Assembly: GCA_023393715.1 (NCBI GenBank)
Contig: JAEXCD010000003.1
Coordinates: forward strand, 1-14,665
Source: Bacillota bacterium
GTDB taxonomy: Bacteria; Bacillota; Clostridia; Tissierellales; Peptoniphilaceae
Length of the DNA: 14,665 nt
Direction: 5' to 3'
Every line of letters begins with the position of its first letter. Within the stretch, counting starts at the first letter, position 1. Positions 6,594-13,057 of this stretch are shown piece after piece. The position numbers and the translations under genes were made by a program. The notes beneath the pieces were generated by a model. That model was not told where the DNA came from. It ran no database searches and saw only the letters and a list, made by a program, of their open reading frames with translations.

Positions 6594-7372
6594 CGCTTGC
6601 TCCTGTCATTCCTTTTTTTACGAATCACTTCACGCGCTAACGCCAGGTACGCCTGTGCGCCCTTGGACTTTCGATCGTAGCTCAGTACGCTCTCCCCGTA
6701 CGAAGGAGCCTCCGCCAGACGGATGCTTCTCGGAATGATCGTATCGAATACCTCATCTGCGAAATATTTTTTTACTTCGTTCATCACGTCCGTCGCCAGA
6801 TTATTCCGTCCGTCAAAAAGCGTCAGCAATACTCCCTCGATTGCCAGCTGCGGATGAAAGGCCGAGCGAACCATGTCGATGGTTTCGACAAGCTGGCTTA
6901 CCCCTTCGAGTGCATAATATTCCGTTTGAATGGGAATTAATACACTGCCCGAAGCGCACAGCGCGTTCAGACTCAGCAGACCCAACGAGGGCGGACAGTC
7001 GATCAGAACATAATCGTACCGCTCGCGAATCGGCTCCAGCGTATCCTTTAGAATCCGTTCACGGTGCTCCCGCCCCACAGCCTCGATCTCAAAGCCCGTC
7101 AATGCGGAGGTCGACGGCAGTAATCGAACCCTCTTGCTCGTCGTTGCGCACACCACCTGGGCAATCTCTTCCTCTTTATTCAATGCATCGTACAGCTCCA
7201 CGGAGAGCGCCCTTTTGTCGATGCCGAGCCCCGACGTCGTGTTCCCCTGCGGATCCATATCGACGACCAGAACTTTTTTTCTCAATATTCCTAAAGCAGC
7301 TGCAAGGTTAATGACCGTCGTCGTTTTCCCAACGCCGCCTTTTTGATTGTAAACGCATATCGTCCGACTCAT
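6590..7372 (-). CDS. parA: Chromosome partitioning ATPase ParA (Soj)
   Basis: ParA is a deviant Walker ATPase that binds nucleoid DNA as an ATP dimer and is released by ParB, helping move origins apart and, in Bacillus, tuning DnaA. The 260-residue protein has the expected length. The deviant P-loop KGGVGKTT (residues 11-18) carries the signature first lysine. VVDMDPQGN follows as the switch I region, and YVLIDCPPSLG as the Walker B strand. EYYALEGVSQL, IPRSIRLAEAPSYG and KGAQAYLALARE are typical of chromosomal Soj. There is no long N-terminal helix-turn-helix domain, so it is the chromosomal rather than the large plasmid type. It starts inside the cinA stop codon (ATGA overlap) and ends overlapping parB, so it is translationally coupled on both sides. 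Confidence 0.97.
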   Translation of the reverse strand: MSRTICVYNQKGGVGKTTTVINLAAALGILRKKVLVVDMDPQGNTTSGLGIDKRALSVELYDALNKEEEIAQVVCATTSKRVRLLPSTSALTGFEIEAVGREHRERILKDTLEPIRERYDYVLIDCPPSLGLLSLNALCASGSVLIPIQTEYYALEGVSQLVETIDMVRSAFHPQLAIEGVLLTLFDGRNNLATDVMNEVKKYFADEVFDTIIPRSIRLAEAPSYGESVLSYDRKSKGAQAYLALAREVIRKKRNDRSKR

Positions 7373-8613
7373 AAAAAACGCATCTCCGATTCCTGTTCTT
7401 CCTTTTTAAGGATCAAAAGCGCATAATCCAGCGCCATGTTCTTACAACGGTTGCGCACCATGTACCGATCTCCCTTCGCGCGATTTTTATAGGAATATGC
7501 CTTTCCCCGGTACCAAATGCCGATATAGAATAACCCTGCCTCGTCGTCATCCGGCCCCGCAAACCCAGTCGTTGCAATGCTTAGCTCTGCATTCGCCCGT
7601 AAAGCCGCGCCCTGCGCCATCTCCTCTGCCACCTCGGGATGCACGGCGCCATATTGCGTCAGAAGCTCCTGTGACACGCCGAGCTCCCGATGCTTCGCCT
7701 GATTCGAATACGTCACCCATGCACGATCAAGCACATCCGATGCGCCGGCGATATCGACCAATGCCGAAGCAACCATTCCGCCCGTCAGACTTTCTGCGAT
7801 TGCTACGTGCTCTTTGCGCGACCGCAATATCTCTATTATTTCAGCGGCTTTGGAGCGCCCATCCGATGAGACGATCCATTCCTTATATACACGCTGAACC
7901 TCCGCAACCCCCTTTTGAAGAAGCGCTTCTGCCTCAGCTTGGGATGCGGCCTTGGCGGTAATGCGAATCTGCGCTCCGTCCTCCTTTGCATAGGGCGCAA
8001 AGGTCGGGTTCGTCGATTCCAGCATCCACGGCGTAAAAAGGCGGTTCATGTCGTATTCTCCGAGCAGCCCGATATAAATGGTTCGGGAAAGCGTACAGGC
8101 GGCCTGTCTCTTTCTCAGAAGCGGCCACAACGATTCCTCACACATCATCACCATTTCGCGCGGCGGACCCGGCAAAATCACAATCTCTTTCTCGCCAACA
8201 GGAATCCATGCGCCCGATGCCGTACCGTGGTGATTTTCAAAGATCCGAGCCCGCTCAGGAAATTGAGTTACCTTTTGGTTGTCTCGAAGCGCCTGCTCCG
8301 AAGAAAACCATGCTTTAATGCGCTTGACGCTTGCCGCGTCCGTTACCGTCGGCTGCCCCGCCACCTCCAACACCACCTGTTTTGTCAAATCATCGTTCGT
8401 GGAACCCAATCCGCCCGTAAGGATCACGAGATCACTTCTCGTCAGAGCCTGTTGCAGGGTATTTCTCAGGCGCTCGACGTTGTCTCCGACAACGGAGGTA
8501 TGAAACACATCCAGCCCCAATTCGGCGCAGCCCTTACACAGGTATTGTACATTCGTATTGACGATTTCCCCGAGCAGCAGCTCCGTTCCCACTGAGATCA
8601 ATTCTACAATCAT
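7369..8613 (-). CDS. cinA: CinA: COG1058 domain plus nicotinamide-nucleotide amidase
   Basis: CinA proteins join an N-terminal MoCF-like/COG1058 domain to a PncC amidase that converts NMN to nicotinate mononucleotide, recycling the product of DNA ligase. The 414-residue form has the normal full length. The N-terminal part shows ISVGTELLLGEIVNTN (6-21), LTGGLGSTNDDLT (65-77) and LPGPPREM (157-164). The PncC domain from about 255 holds AESLTGG with the catalytic Ser275, TYSNQAK with Lys307, and TTGFAGP (348-354), so it looks active. The ATG at 8613 is preferred over 8649 because GGAGG lies 6 nt upstream and because the protein then starts MIVELISVGTE like its relatives. cinA is the first gene of the parAB operon here and shares an ATGA overlap with parA. 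In other bacteria it often lies near recA. Confidence 0.93.
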   Translation of the reverse strand: MIVELISVGTELLLGEIVNTNVQYLCKGCAELGLDVFHTSVVGDNVERLRNTLQQALTRSDLVILTGGLGSTNDDLTKQVVLEVAGQPTVTDAASVKRIKAWFSSEQALRDNQKVTQFPERARIFENHHGTASGAWIPVGEKEIVILPGPPREMVMMCEESLWPLLRKRQAACTLSRTIYIGLLGEYDMNRLFTPWMLESTNPTFAPYAKEDGAQIRITAKAASQAEAEALLQKGVAEVQRVYKEWIVSSDGRSKAAEIIEILRSRKEHVAIAESLTGGMVASALVDIAGASDVLDRAWVTYSNQAKHRELGVSQELLTQYGAVHPEVAEEMAQGAALRANAELSIATTGFAGPDDDEAGLFYIGIWYRGKAYSYKNRAKGDRYMVRNRCKNMALDYALLILKKEEQESEMRFL

Positions 8614-8631
8614 AATCTGCCTCCGCTTTCT

Positions 8632-8640
8632 ATTGTAACA
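8632..8640 (-). promoter_or_regulatory. Candidate extended -10 promoter for the cinA-parAB operon
   Basis: The minus strand reads TGTTACAAT, a TGn extended -10 with hexamer TACAAT, 19 bp upstream of the cinA ATG. The predicted start site falls close to the ribosome binding site, giving a very short leader, which lowers confidence. The nearest parS-like element starts about 33 bp upstream, so ParB bound to the array could affect this promoter. Confidence 0.35.
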
Positions 8641-8672
8641 TGAAGTCAAAAGGCTGTGCGAATTCCGGGCCG

Positions 8673-8887
8673 CTTTTCACATAAAAAGATTTGTTTCATA
8701 TGAAACAAAAGGAATGAGCCCGGACATTTCACATGAAGCAAAAGCAAAAAACTCAGATGTTTCATATGAAACAAAAGGAAAGAGCTCGACCGTTTCATAT
8801 GAAACATCTGAATGCAAACCGCCCGAAGGCTTTCCGCTACAGCAATGCCGAAAACAATCTTTGCTTCTGACTGTTTCATATGAAACA
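8673..8887. repeat. Array of parS-like palindromes (four strong, two weak copies)
   Basis: Four copies of TGTTTCATATGAAACA occur at 8692-8707, 8758-8773 and 8872-8887 (all perfect) and at 8791-8806 (first base C). A degraded copy (CATTTCACATGAAGCA) is at 8725-8740 and a weaker one at 8673-8688. The first is embedded in a 20-bp perfect palindrome (8690-8709). The known ParB site parS has consensus TGTTTCACGTGAAACA (Bacillus TGTTCCACGTGAAACA), so these differ only in the central two bases, CG to TA. Copies at 8692, 8725, 8758 and 8791 are exactly 33 bp apart. Position directly upstream of an operon encoding ParA and ParB makes a centromere role very likely; regulation of the operon is a further inference. 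The stretch 8614-8899 contains no gene. Confidence 0.85.
8692..8823. repeat. 33-bp tandem repeat units carrying the parS-like sites
   Basis: Units begin at 8692, 8725, 8758 and 8791. Units 1 and 3 agree beyond the palindrome, through AAAAGGAA(T/A)GAGC. Unit 2 keeps CAAAAG and then diverges; unit 4 diverges after the palindrome. The isolated copy at 8872 is again followed by a similar AAACAGGAACGAGC flank. This points to origin by duplication of a unit that included flanking sequence. Confidence 0.8.
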
Positions 8888-8920
8888 AACAGGAACGAGC
8901 TAAGCTCGCTCCTGTTTGTT
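8884..8920 (-). terminator. Terminator of the mnmE-mnmG-rsmG unit, overlapping the rsmG stop
   Basis: Arms 8884-8900 and 8904-8920 form a 17-bp stem with one A-C mismatch on the plus strand (a G-U pair in the minus-strand RNA) and a 3-nt loop. On the minus strand the hairpin ends in GTTTGTTTC. The rsmG stop codon (8900-8902) sits at the loop, so the last rsmG codons encode the 5' arm. The distal end runs into the parS-like site at 8872-8887. Confidence 0.8.
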
Positions 8921-9640
8921 AAGAATCAAAGGTGATTTGCGCGGTTTTCCTTGGCCGCGCGGATATTTTTTCGGCGTGGGACGCATCTTTTTTACGACAA
9001 CAATATTTCGCTCATAGCGTTCGGACGTCCATTGAAAGGAATCGATCTGTTCAATTCGTCCGCCCAGCGCTTCTAAGGCGGGCTGAACCACAGACAGCTC
9101 TTCATCAATGGCCGGCCCCTTCATGGCCAAAAATACGCCGCCAACGCGAACCGCAGGCAGACAGTATTCCAGGAGCGTTGCAAAGGGAGCGACGGCGCGG
9201 GATACCGCGACATCAAAGCGATCCCGATAGGCCTCGAGGTGGAAAAATTCCTCCGCGCGGCCATGAATGGCCTCGGTATCGGTTAAAGAACACTCTTCGA
9301 TGACCTCCTGCAAAAAACGAATGCGCTTTTGAAGGCTGTCGAACAGGGTCATGTGAAGCGAGGGGTCGTAGATTTTCATCGGCACGCCGGGGAAGCCGCC
9401 GCCGGTACCGATGTCGATCACGCGGAAGCCCCGGCCTGCGGGCAAATTGCGAAACACGCTCAGGGAATCCAGAAAGTGCTTTTCTTCGATGGCAGCATCC
9501 TCCGTAATCGCCGTAATGTCGATGCGGTCGTTCCATTCGACGATCAGCTCCTTGTAGCGTTCAAATGCGCTCAGCTGTTTTTCGTCCAGCGCGATGCCGC
9601 AGGCCTCGGCACGCTTTTGAAGCGAAGACACATTAGTCAA
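8900..9640 (-). CDS. rsmG: 16S rRNA (guanine527-N7)-methyltransferase RsmG (GidB)
   Basis: RsmG methylates N7 of G527 in the 530 loop of 16S rRNA using S-adenosylmethionine; loss of it gives low-level streptomycin resistance in other bacteria. The 246-residue protein has the normal length. VEWNDRIDITAIT (34-46) and the HFLDSL segment are family markers. The SAM loop VIDIGTGGGFPG spans 74-85, and SRAVAPFATLLEY and FLAMKGP lie further on. The start is a TTG at 9640: AAAGGAG lies 7 nt upstream, it overlaps the mnmG stop by 8 nt, and the N-terminus then aligns with Bacillus RsmG. The ATG at 9633 is out of frame and an in-frame GTG at 9631 is too far from the binding site. It is the last gene of the mnmE-mnmG-rsmG block, next to the parS-like array. 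Confidence 0.95.
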   Translation of the reverse strand: MTNVSSLQKRAEACGIALDEKQLSAFERYKELIVEWNDRIDITAITEDAAIEEKHFLDSLSVFRNLPAGRGFRVIDIGTGGGFPGVPMKIYDPSLHMTLFDSLQKRIRFLQEVIEECSLTDTEAIHGRAEEFFHLEAYRDRFDVAVSRAVAPFATLLEYCLPAVRVGGVFLAMKGPAIDEELSVVQPALEALGGRIEQIDSFQWTSERYERNIVVVKKMRPTPKKYPRGQGKPRKSPLILNKQERA

Positions 9641-11555
9641 GAGCAGACTCCTTTCCGCTGCTGCGCCGATTTCGGCGCTCCATTTCGAGGTGGATCAACA
9701 ATACATTGATATCCGCAGGGGTTACGCCGCTGATGCGCGAGGCTTGCCCGACGGATTCCGGTCGGATCTGATTGAGCTTCTGTGCCGCCTCGGTTTTCAG
9801 TCCGGAAATCGCGGTATAATCGTCAACAGCAAGCACGCGATGCTCTAATTTGCGGAATTGGTCGATTTGCTGCGCCTGCTTTCGGATGTATCCTTCATAC
9901 TTGATCTCGGTTTCCACCTCCTGACAAACCTCTTTGGATAGAGCGGGGCGGCCTTCGTCAAAAGGTGCGAGGCATTCATAGCTCAGCTCCGGGCGCTTGA
10001 TCATCTCGCTGAGCGAAAGTCCAGTTTTTAGCGGCGTTGTGCCCATCGCAGTCAACAACGCGTTTGTCTGCTCGGTGGGGGAGAGCAGCACCTGCTTCAA
10101 CCGAGCGCGCTCCGTTTGAATCTGCTCTCTTTTTTCGATCATGCGCCGAAACCGTTCTTCATCAGCCAACCCGATTTCATAGCCCAGCTCGGTCAACCGC
10201 AGGTCGGCGTTGTCCTGTCTCAGGGAAAGGCGGTATTCACATCGGGATGTCATCATTCGATAGGGCTCGTTGGTTCCTTTTGTGACGAGATCGTCAATCA
10301 GAACGCCGATATAGGCTTCGCTTCGATCCAGCACAATCGGCTCCTGTCCATCGATCTTCCGGGAAGCGTTGATTCCGGCGATCAGCCCCTGTGCCGCCGC
10401 CTCCTCGTAGCCCGAGGTTCCATTGACCTGTCCGGCGAAAAACAGCCCCGGAATATCGATGCATTCCAGACTTCTTTTTAATATGCGCGCATCGATGCAG
10501 TCGTACTCGATTCCATACGCAGAACGCATGAATTCCACATGCTCCAGACCGCGTATCGTTCGATACATTTCGAGCTGCACCTCCTCCGGAAGAGTGGAGC
10601 TGATGCCCTGAACATAGATTTCATCGGTTGACTCGCCCTCCGGTTCCAGAAAAACCTGGTGCTCCCGGCGGTCCGGGAAGCGGACAATTTTATCCTCAAT
10701 CGAGGGGCAGTACCTCGGTCCGACGCCATGCACTTCTCCGGCATACATCGGGCTGCGCTGGAGGTTCTGTAAAATAACCTCCCTGGTTTTTTCCGTCGTA
10801 TAGGTGAGGTAACAGTCTACCTGCGGACGGGTAAATTTTCTGCCCTGATTCAAAAACGAGAAGGGGACGATTTCATCATCTCCCTTTTGCAGCTCCATGC
10901 CGGTGAAGTCAACACTTCGTTTGTTGATTCGCGCAGGAGTTCCCGTCTTGAAGCGGCGAAGCTCAATGCCAAGCGCGCGCAGGCTATCCGAAAGATACCT
11001 TGAGGGCCGCAGTCCGTGCGGTCCCGAGGAATAGCTGAGCTCGCCCATGAGAATTACGCCGTTCAGAAACGTTCCTGTGCAGACGATGATGCAGGAGGTG
11101 GGGTAGTATGCACCCGCCTGAGTTGTCACAGCCGAAATTCGCCCGTTTTCCGTGAGGATGTGATCGACCTCCGCTTCGACGAGAAAGAGGTTTGGCTGCC
11201 GCTCCAGCGTGTGTTTCATCACATCGTGATACTTCCTTTTATCCGCCTGTACGCGAAGCGAATGAATCGCCGGTCCGCGGGACCGGTTCAGCATGCGAGA
11301 CTGGAGAAAGGTTTCATCGATCACTTTCGCCATCTCTCCGCCCAGCGCGTCGATTTCCCGAACGAGATGTCCTTTTCCCGTACCCCCGATATTGGGATTG
11401 CAGGGCATATCGGCGACCGATTCCAGGCTGATGGTCAGCAAAACGGTTTTTTTGCCGAGCCTTGCCGCGGCGAGAGCCGCCTCACAGCCTGCGTGTCCGG
11501 AACCGATAACGACGACGTCGACCGGATCCTTGCGATAATGCTTCATCGAATTCAT
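9633..11555 (-). CDS. mnmG: tRNA uridine-5-carboxymethylaminomethyl modification enzyme MnmG (GidA)
   Basis: MnmG is the FAD-dependent partner of MnmE; together they build the (carboxymethyl)aminomethyl group on C5 of the wobble uridine U34 in several tRNAs, using methylenetetrahydrofolate. The 640-residue length is normal. The N-terminal dinucleotide fold shows VVVIGSGHAGCEAALAAARL with GxGxxG at 18-23. CNPNIGGTGKGHL holds a conserved Cys52, and GPRYCPSIEDKIVRFPDR carries the second conserved cysteine. FFAGQVNGTSGYEEAAAQGL is the FAD-binding signature. A C-terminal helical domain follows (YIRKQAQQIDQFRKLE, ISGVTPADI), which contacts MnmE and tRNA. Two ATGs are possible, 11555 and 11546; the first has GGAAAG 9 nt upstream and is kept. 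It follows mnmE by 8 bp and overlaps rsmG. Confidence 0.97.
   Translation of the reverse strand: MNSMKHYRKDPVDVVVIGSGHAGCEAALAAARLGKKTVLLTISLESVADMPCNPNIGGTGKGHLVREIDALGGEMAKVIDETFLQSRMLNRSRGPAIHSLRVQADKRKYHDVMKHTLERQPNLFLVEAEVDHILTENGRISAVTTQAGAYYPTSCIIVCTGTFLNGVILMGELSYSSGPHGLRPSRYLSDSLRALGIELRRFKTGTPARINKRSVDFTGMELQKGDDEIVPFSFLNQGRKFTRPQVDCYLTYTTEKTREVILQNLQRSPMYAGEVHGVGPRYCPSIEDKIVRFPDRREHQVFLEPEGESTDEIYVQGISSTLPEEVQLEMYRTIRGLEHVEFMRSAYGIEYDCIDARILKRSLECIDIPGLFFAGQVNGTSGYEEAAAQGLIAGINASRKIDGQEPIVLDRSEAYIGVLIDDLVTKGTNEPYRMMTSRCEYRLSLRQDNADLRLTELGYEIGLADEERFRRMIEKREQIQTERARLKQVLLSPTEQTNALLTAMGTTPLKTGLSLSEMIKRPELSYECLAPFDEGRPALSKEVCQEVETEIKYEGYIRKQAQQIDQFRKLEHRVLAVDDYTAISGLKTEAAQKLNQIRPESVGQASRISGVTPADINVLLIHLEMERRNRRSSGKESALD
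9648..9654 (-). promoter_or_regulatory. Ribosome binding site that fixes the rsmG TTG start
   Basis: AAAGGAG on the minus strand, inside the last codons of mnmG, is 7 nt from the TTG at 9640 and 16 nt from the in-frame GTG at 9631. The spacing favours the TTG start. Confidence 0.75.
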
Positions 11556-11563
11556 ATGATACT

Positions 11564-12988
11564 CTACTTTCCAATACAGAAACTGCGAAATACCTGATCG
11601 AGAATGTCTTCACCCATGGATTCTCCCGTAATTTCTGCCAATTTACGATACGCGCTGCGTACATCGACCTCCAACGCGTCCAAAGCAACGCCTGATTTGA
11701 GATTTTGCAGGGCAAAACGCATTTCTTCGCGCGCGGCGCTCATTAATTCCTGCTGCCTCAGGTTTGTGATCGAAGCTTCATCGTTTAATAAAATTTCATT
11801 ATCAAAAAAACAATTTTTTATCTTTTCCTGAAGTGCTGCAAGCCCGGCTCCGCTCCGGGCGGCAATGTTTATCCAGGAAATGCCGTCGTGCTTCTTTTGA
11901 AATGCATCGCAGAACTCCTCGGTTTTTGCATTGCCCGGCAAATCGGTTTTGTTTTTCAAAAACAGCGCGGTTTTTGTGGCGGCAAGCTCCAACAGCTGGA
12001 TATCTTCTTCTTCAACGGGAGAGGAGCTGTCCAGCATGCAGAGAATGAGATCGGCCTGCTCCATAAGCTGTCTGCTTCGATCGACGCCCAGCGCCTCGAC
12101 GATGTCGTCTGTTTCACGAATCCCCGCGGTATCGATGAGATTCAGAAGGAGACCGTCGAGGTGATATTGTTCTTCAATCGCATCGCGCGTCGTACCCGGA
12201 ATGTCCGTTACGATGGCGCGATTTTCCTGAAGCAGGGCGTTCAAAAGCGAAGATTTTCCGACATTTGGCTTGCCGATGATGACCGTTTTAATTCCTTCAC
12301 GCAAAATACGGCCGCGCTGCGCCGATCGGAGAAGCTGATCCATACGTTGAATGAGCTGCTCGGCTTCGCGGATGACCGGCTCGAGGGGGAACTCTTCCTG
12401 TGCATCCTCCATAAAATTGATCGCGTATTCCAGATGGGACAGCAGATGAAGCAGTCCCTCCTTCAATCCGTCGATTTCTTTGGACAGGCGGCCGCTCAGC
12501 TGCTGCACGGCCTGACCGTGCGCAAGCTCCGTCTTCGCGTCAATGATATCCAGCACCGCCTCGGCCTGTGCCAGATCCAAACGGCCGTTCAGGAAGGCTC
12601 GCTTGGTAAATTCACCCCGCTGAGCCATGCGCGCGCCTCTTTGAAGAACCAGCGCCAAGATGCGCCGAACGGACAGCATGCCGCCGTGCGCATTGATTTC
12701 GACAACGTCCTCTGTCGTATAGGTATGAGGGGCCTTCATAAAGGCGACGAGCACTTCATCGATTCGCTCTTCGCCATCCACGATCCATCCGTAGCGCAGC
12801 TTGCGCAATTCCTGCATGAGCGGACGTTCCGCCGCAGGGCGGAATAGGGATTGTGCAATGGAGAATGCTTTCGAGCCCGAAAGCCGAACGATGCCGATTC
12901 CTGCTTCGCCGACCGATGTTGCAATAGCCGCAATCGTATCCGTTTCCATCGTGCCAACCGGCCGGTCGTCAAATGAATTGCCTGTCAT
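11564..12988 (-). CDS. mnmE: tRNA modification GTPase MnmE (TrmE/ThdF)
   Basis: MnmE is a potassium-activated GTPase that dimerises through its G domains and works with MnmG on wobble uridine 34 of tRNA. The 474-residue protein shows the N-terminal folate-binding domain (DTIAAIATSVGEAGIGIVRL), the helical domain (RGEFTKRAFLNGRLDL, QAEAVLDII) and an inserted G domain. G-domain motifs are the P-loop GKPNVGKS (239-246), TDIPGTTRD switch I, DTAGIRET (286-293) and NKTD (346-349). The C-terminal CIGK, whose Cys is catalytically relevant in the family, is intact. The start at 12988 has AGAGGAG 7 nt upstream. The second ATG at 12949 matches the usual N-terminus better but lacks a binding site, so the protein may carry 13 extra residues. 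No clear promoter is seen between it and the jag terminator. Confidence 0.96.
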   Translation of the reverse strand: MTGNSFDDRPVGTMETDTIAAIATSVGEAGIGIVRLSGSKAFSIAQSLFRPAAERPLMQELRKLRYGWIVDGEERIDEVLVAFMKAPHTYTTEDVVEINAHGGMLSVRRILALVLQRGARMAQRGEFTKRAFLNGRLDLAQAEAVLDIIDAKTELAHGQAVQQLSGRLSKEIDGLKEGLLHLLSHLEYAINFMEDAQEEFPLEPVIREAEQLIQRMDQLLRSAQRGRILREGIKTVIIGKPNVGKSSLLNALLQENRAIVTDIPGTTRDAIEEQYHLDGLLLNLIDTAGIRETDDIVEALGVDRSRQLMEQADLILCMLDSSSPVEEEDIQLLELAATKTALFLKNKTDLPGNAKTEEFCDAFQKKHDGISWINIAARSGAGLAALQEKIKNCFFDNEILLNDEASITNLRQQELMSAAREEMRFALQNLKSGVALDALEVDVRSAYRKLAEITGESMGEDILDQVFRSFCIGK

Positions 12989-12998
12989 TTGAATGCTC

Positions 12999-13024
12999 CT
13001 CTTCTAAAAATACTCTTCTAAAAA
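12999..13024. repeat. Short direct repeat in the jag-mnmE gap
   Basis: CTCTTCTAAAAA occurs twice, at 12999-13010 and 13013-13024, with a 14-bp period. On the minus strand one copy makes the U-run of the jag terminator and the other contributes to the mnmE ribosome binding site. It is probably a local duplication. Confidence 0.6.
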
Positions 13025-13047
13025 AGGCACTCCCGCAGGAGTGCCTT
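13020..13047 (-). terminator. Terminator after jag
   Basis: Arms 13024-13033 and 13038-13047 form a perfect 10-bp stem with a 4-nt loop. On the minus strand it is followed by six T. It starts 11 bp after the jag stop codon and ends about 31 bp before the mnmE ATG, so any transcript of mnmE from upstream must read through it. Confidence 0.85.
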
Positions 13048-13057
13048 CGGATCGTCT

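Noticed and set aside
8499..8507. parS-like half site TATGAAACA inside cinA
   Set aside because: Only the right half matches; the left half has no palindrome, so it is likely chance within coding sequence.
8614..8649. Upstream start for cinA at 8649
   Set aside because: The extra 12 residues are not family-like, and the candidate -10 box and the GGAGG site lie inside this stretch, favouring the ATG at 8613.
8646..8935. Short open frames on both strands across the palindrome array, with repeated FHMK or SYET words
   Set aside because: The repeated words are just translations of the palindromic repeat; there is no ribosome binding site or family resemblance, and the region is better explained as a parS-like array.
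11888..12847. 319-codon open frame antisense to mnmE
   Set aside because: The mnmE frame carries all GTPase motifs; the antisense frame has no family features and no ribosome binding site.
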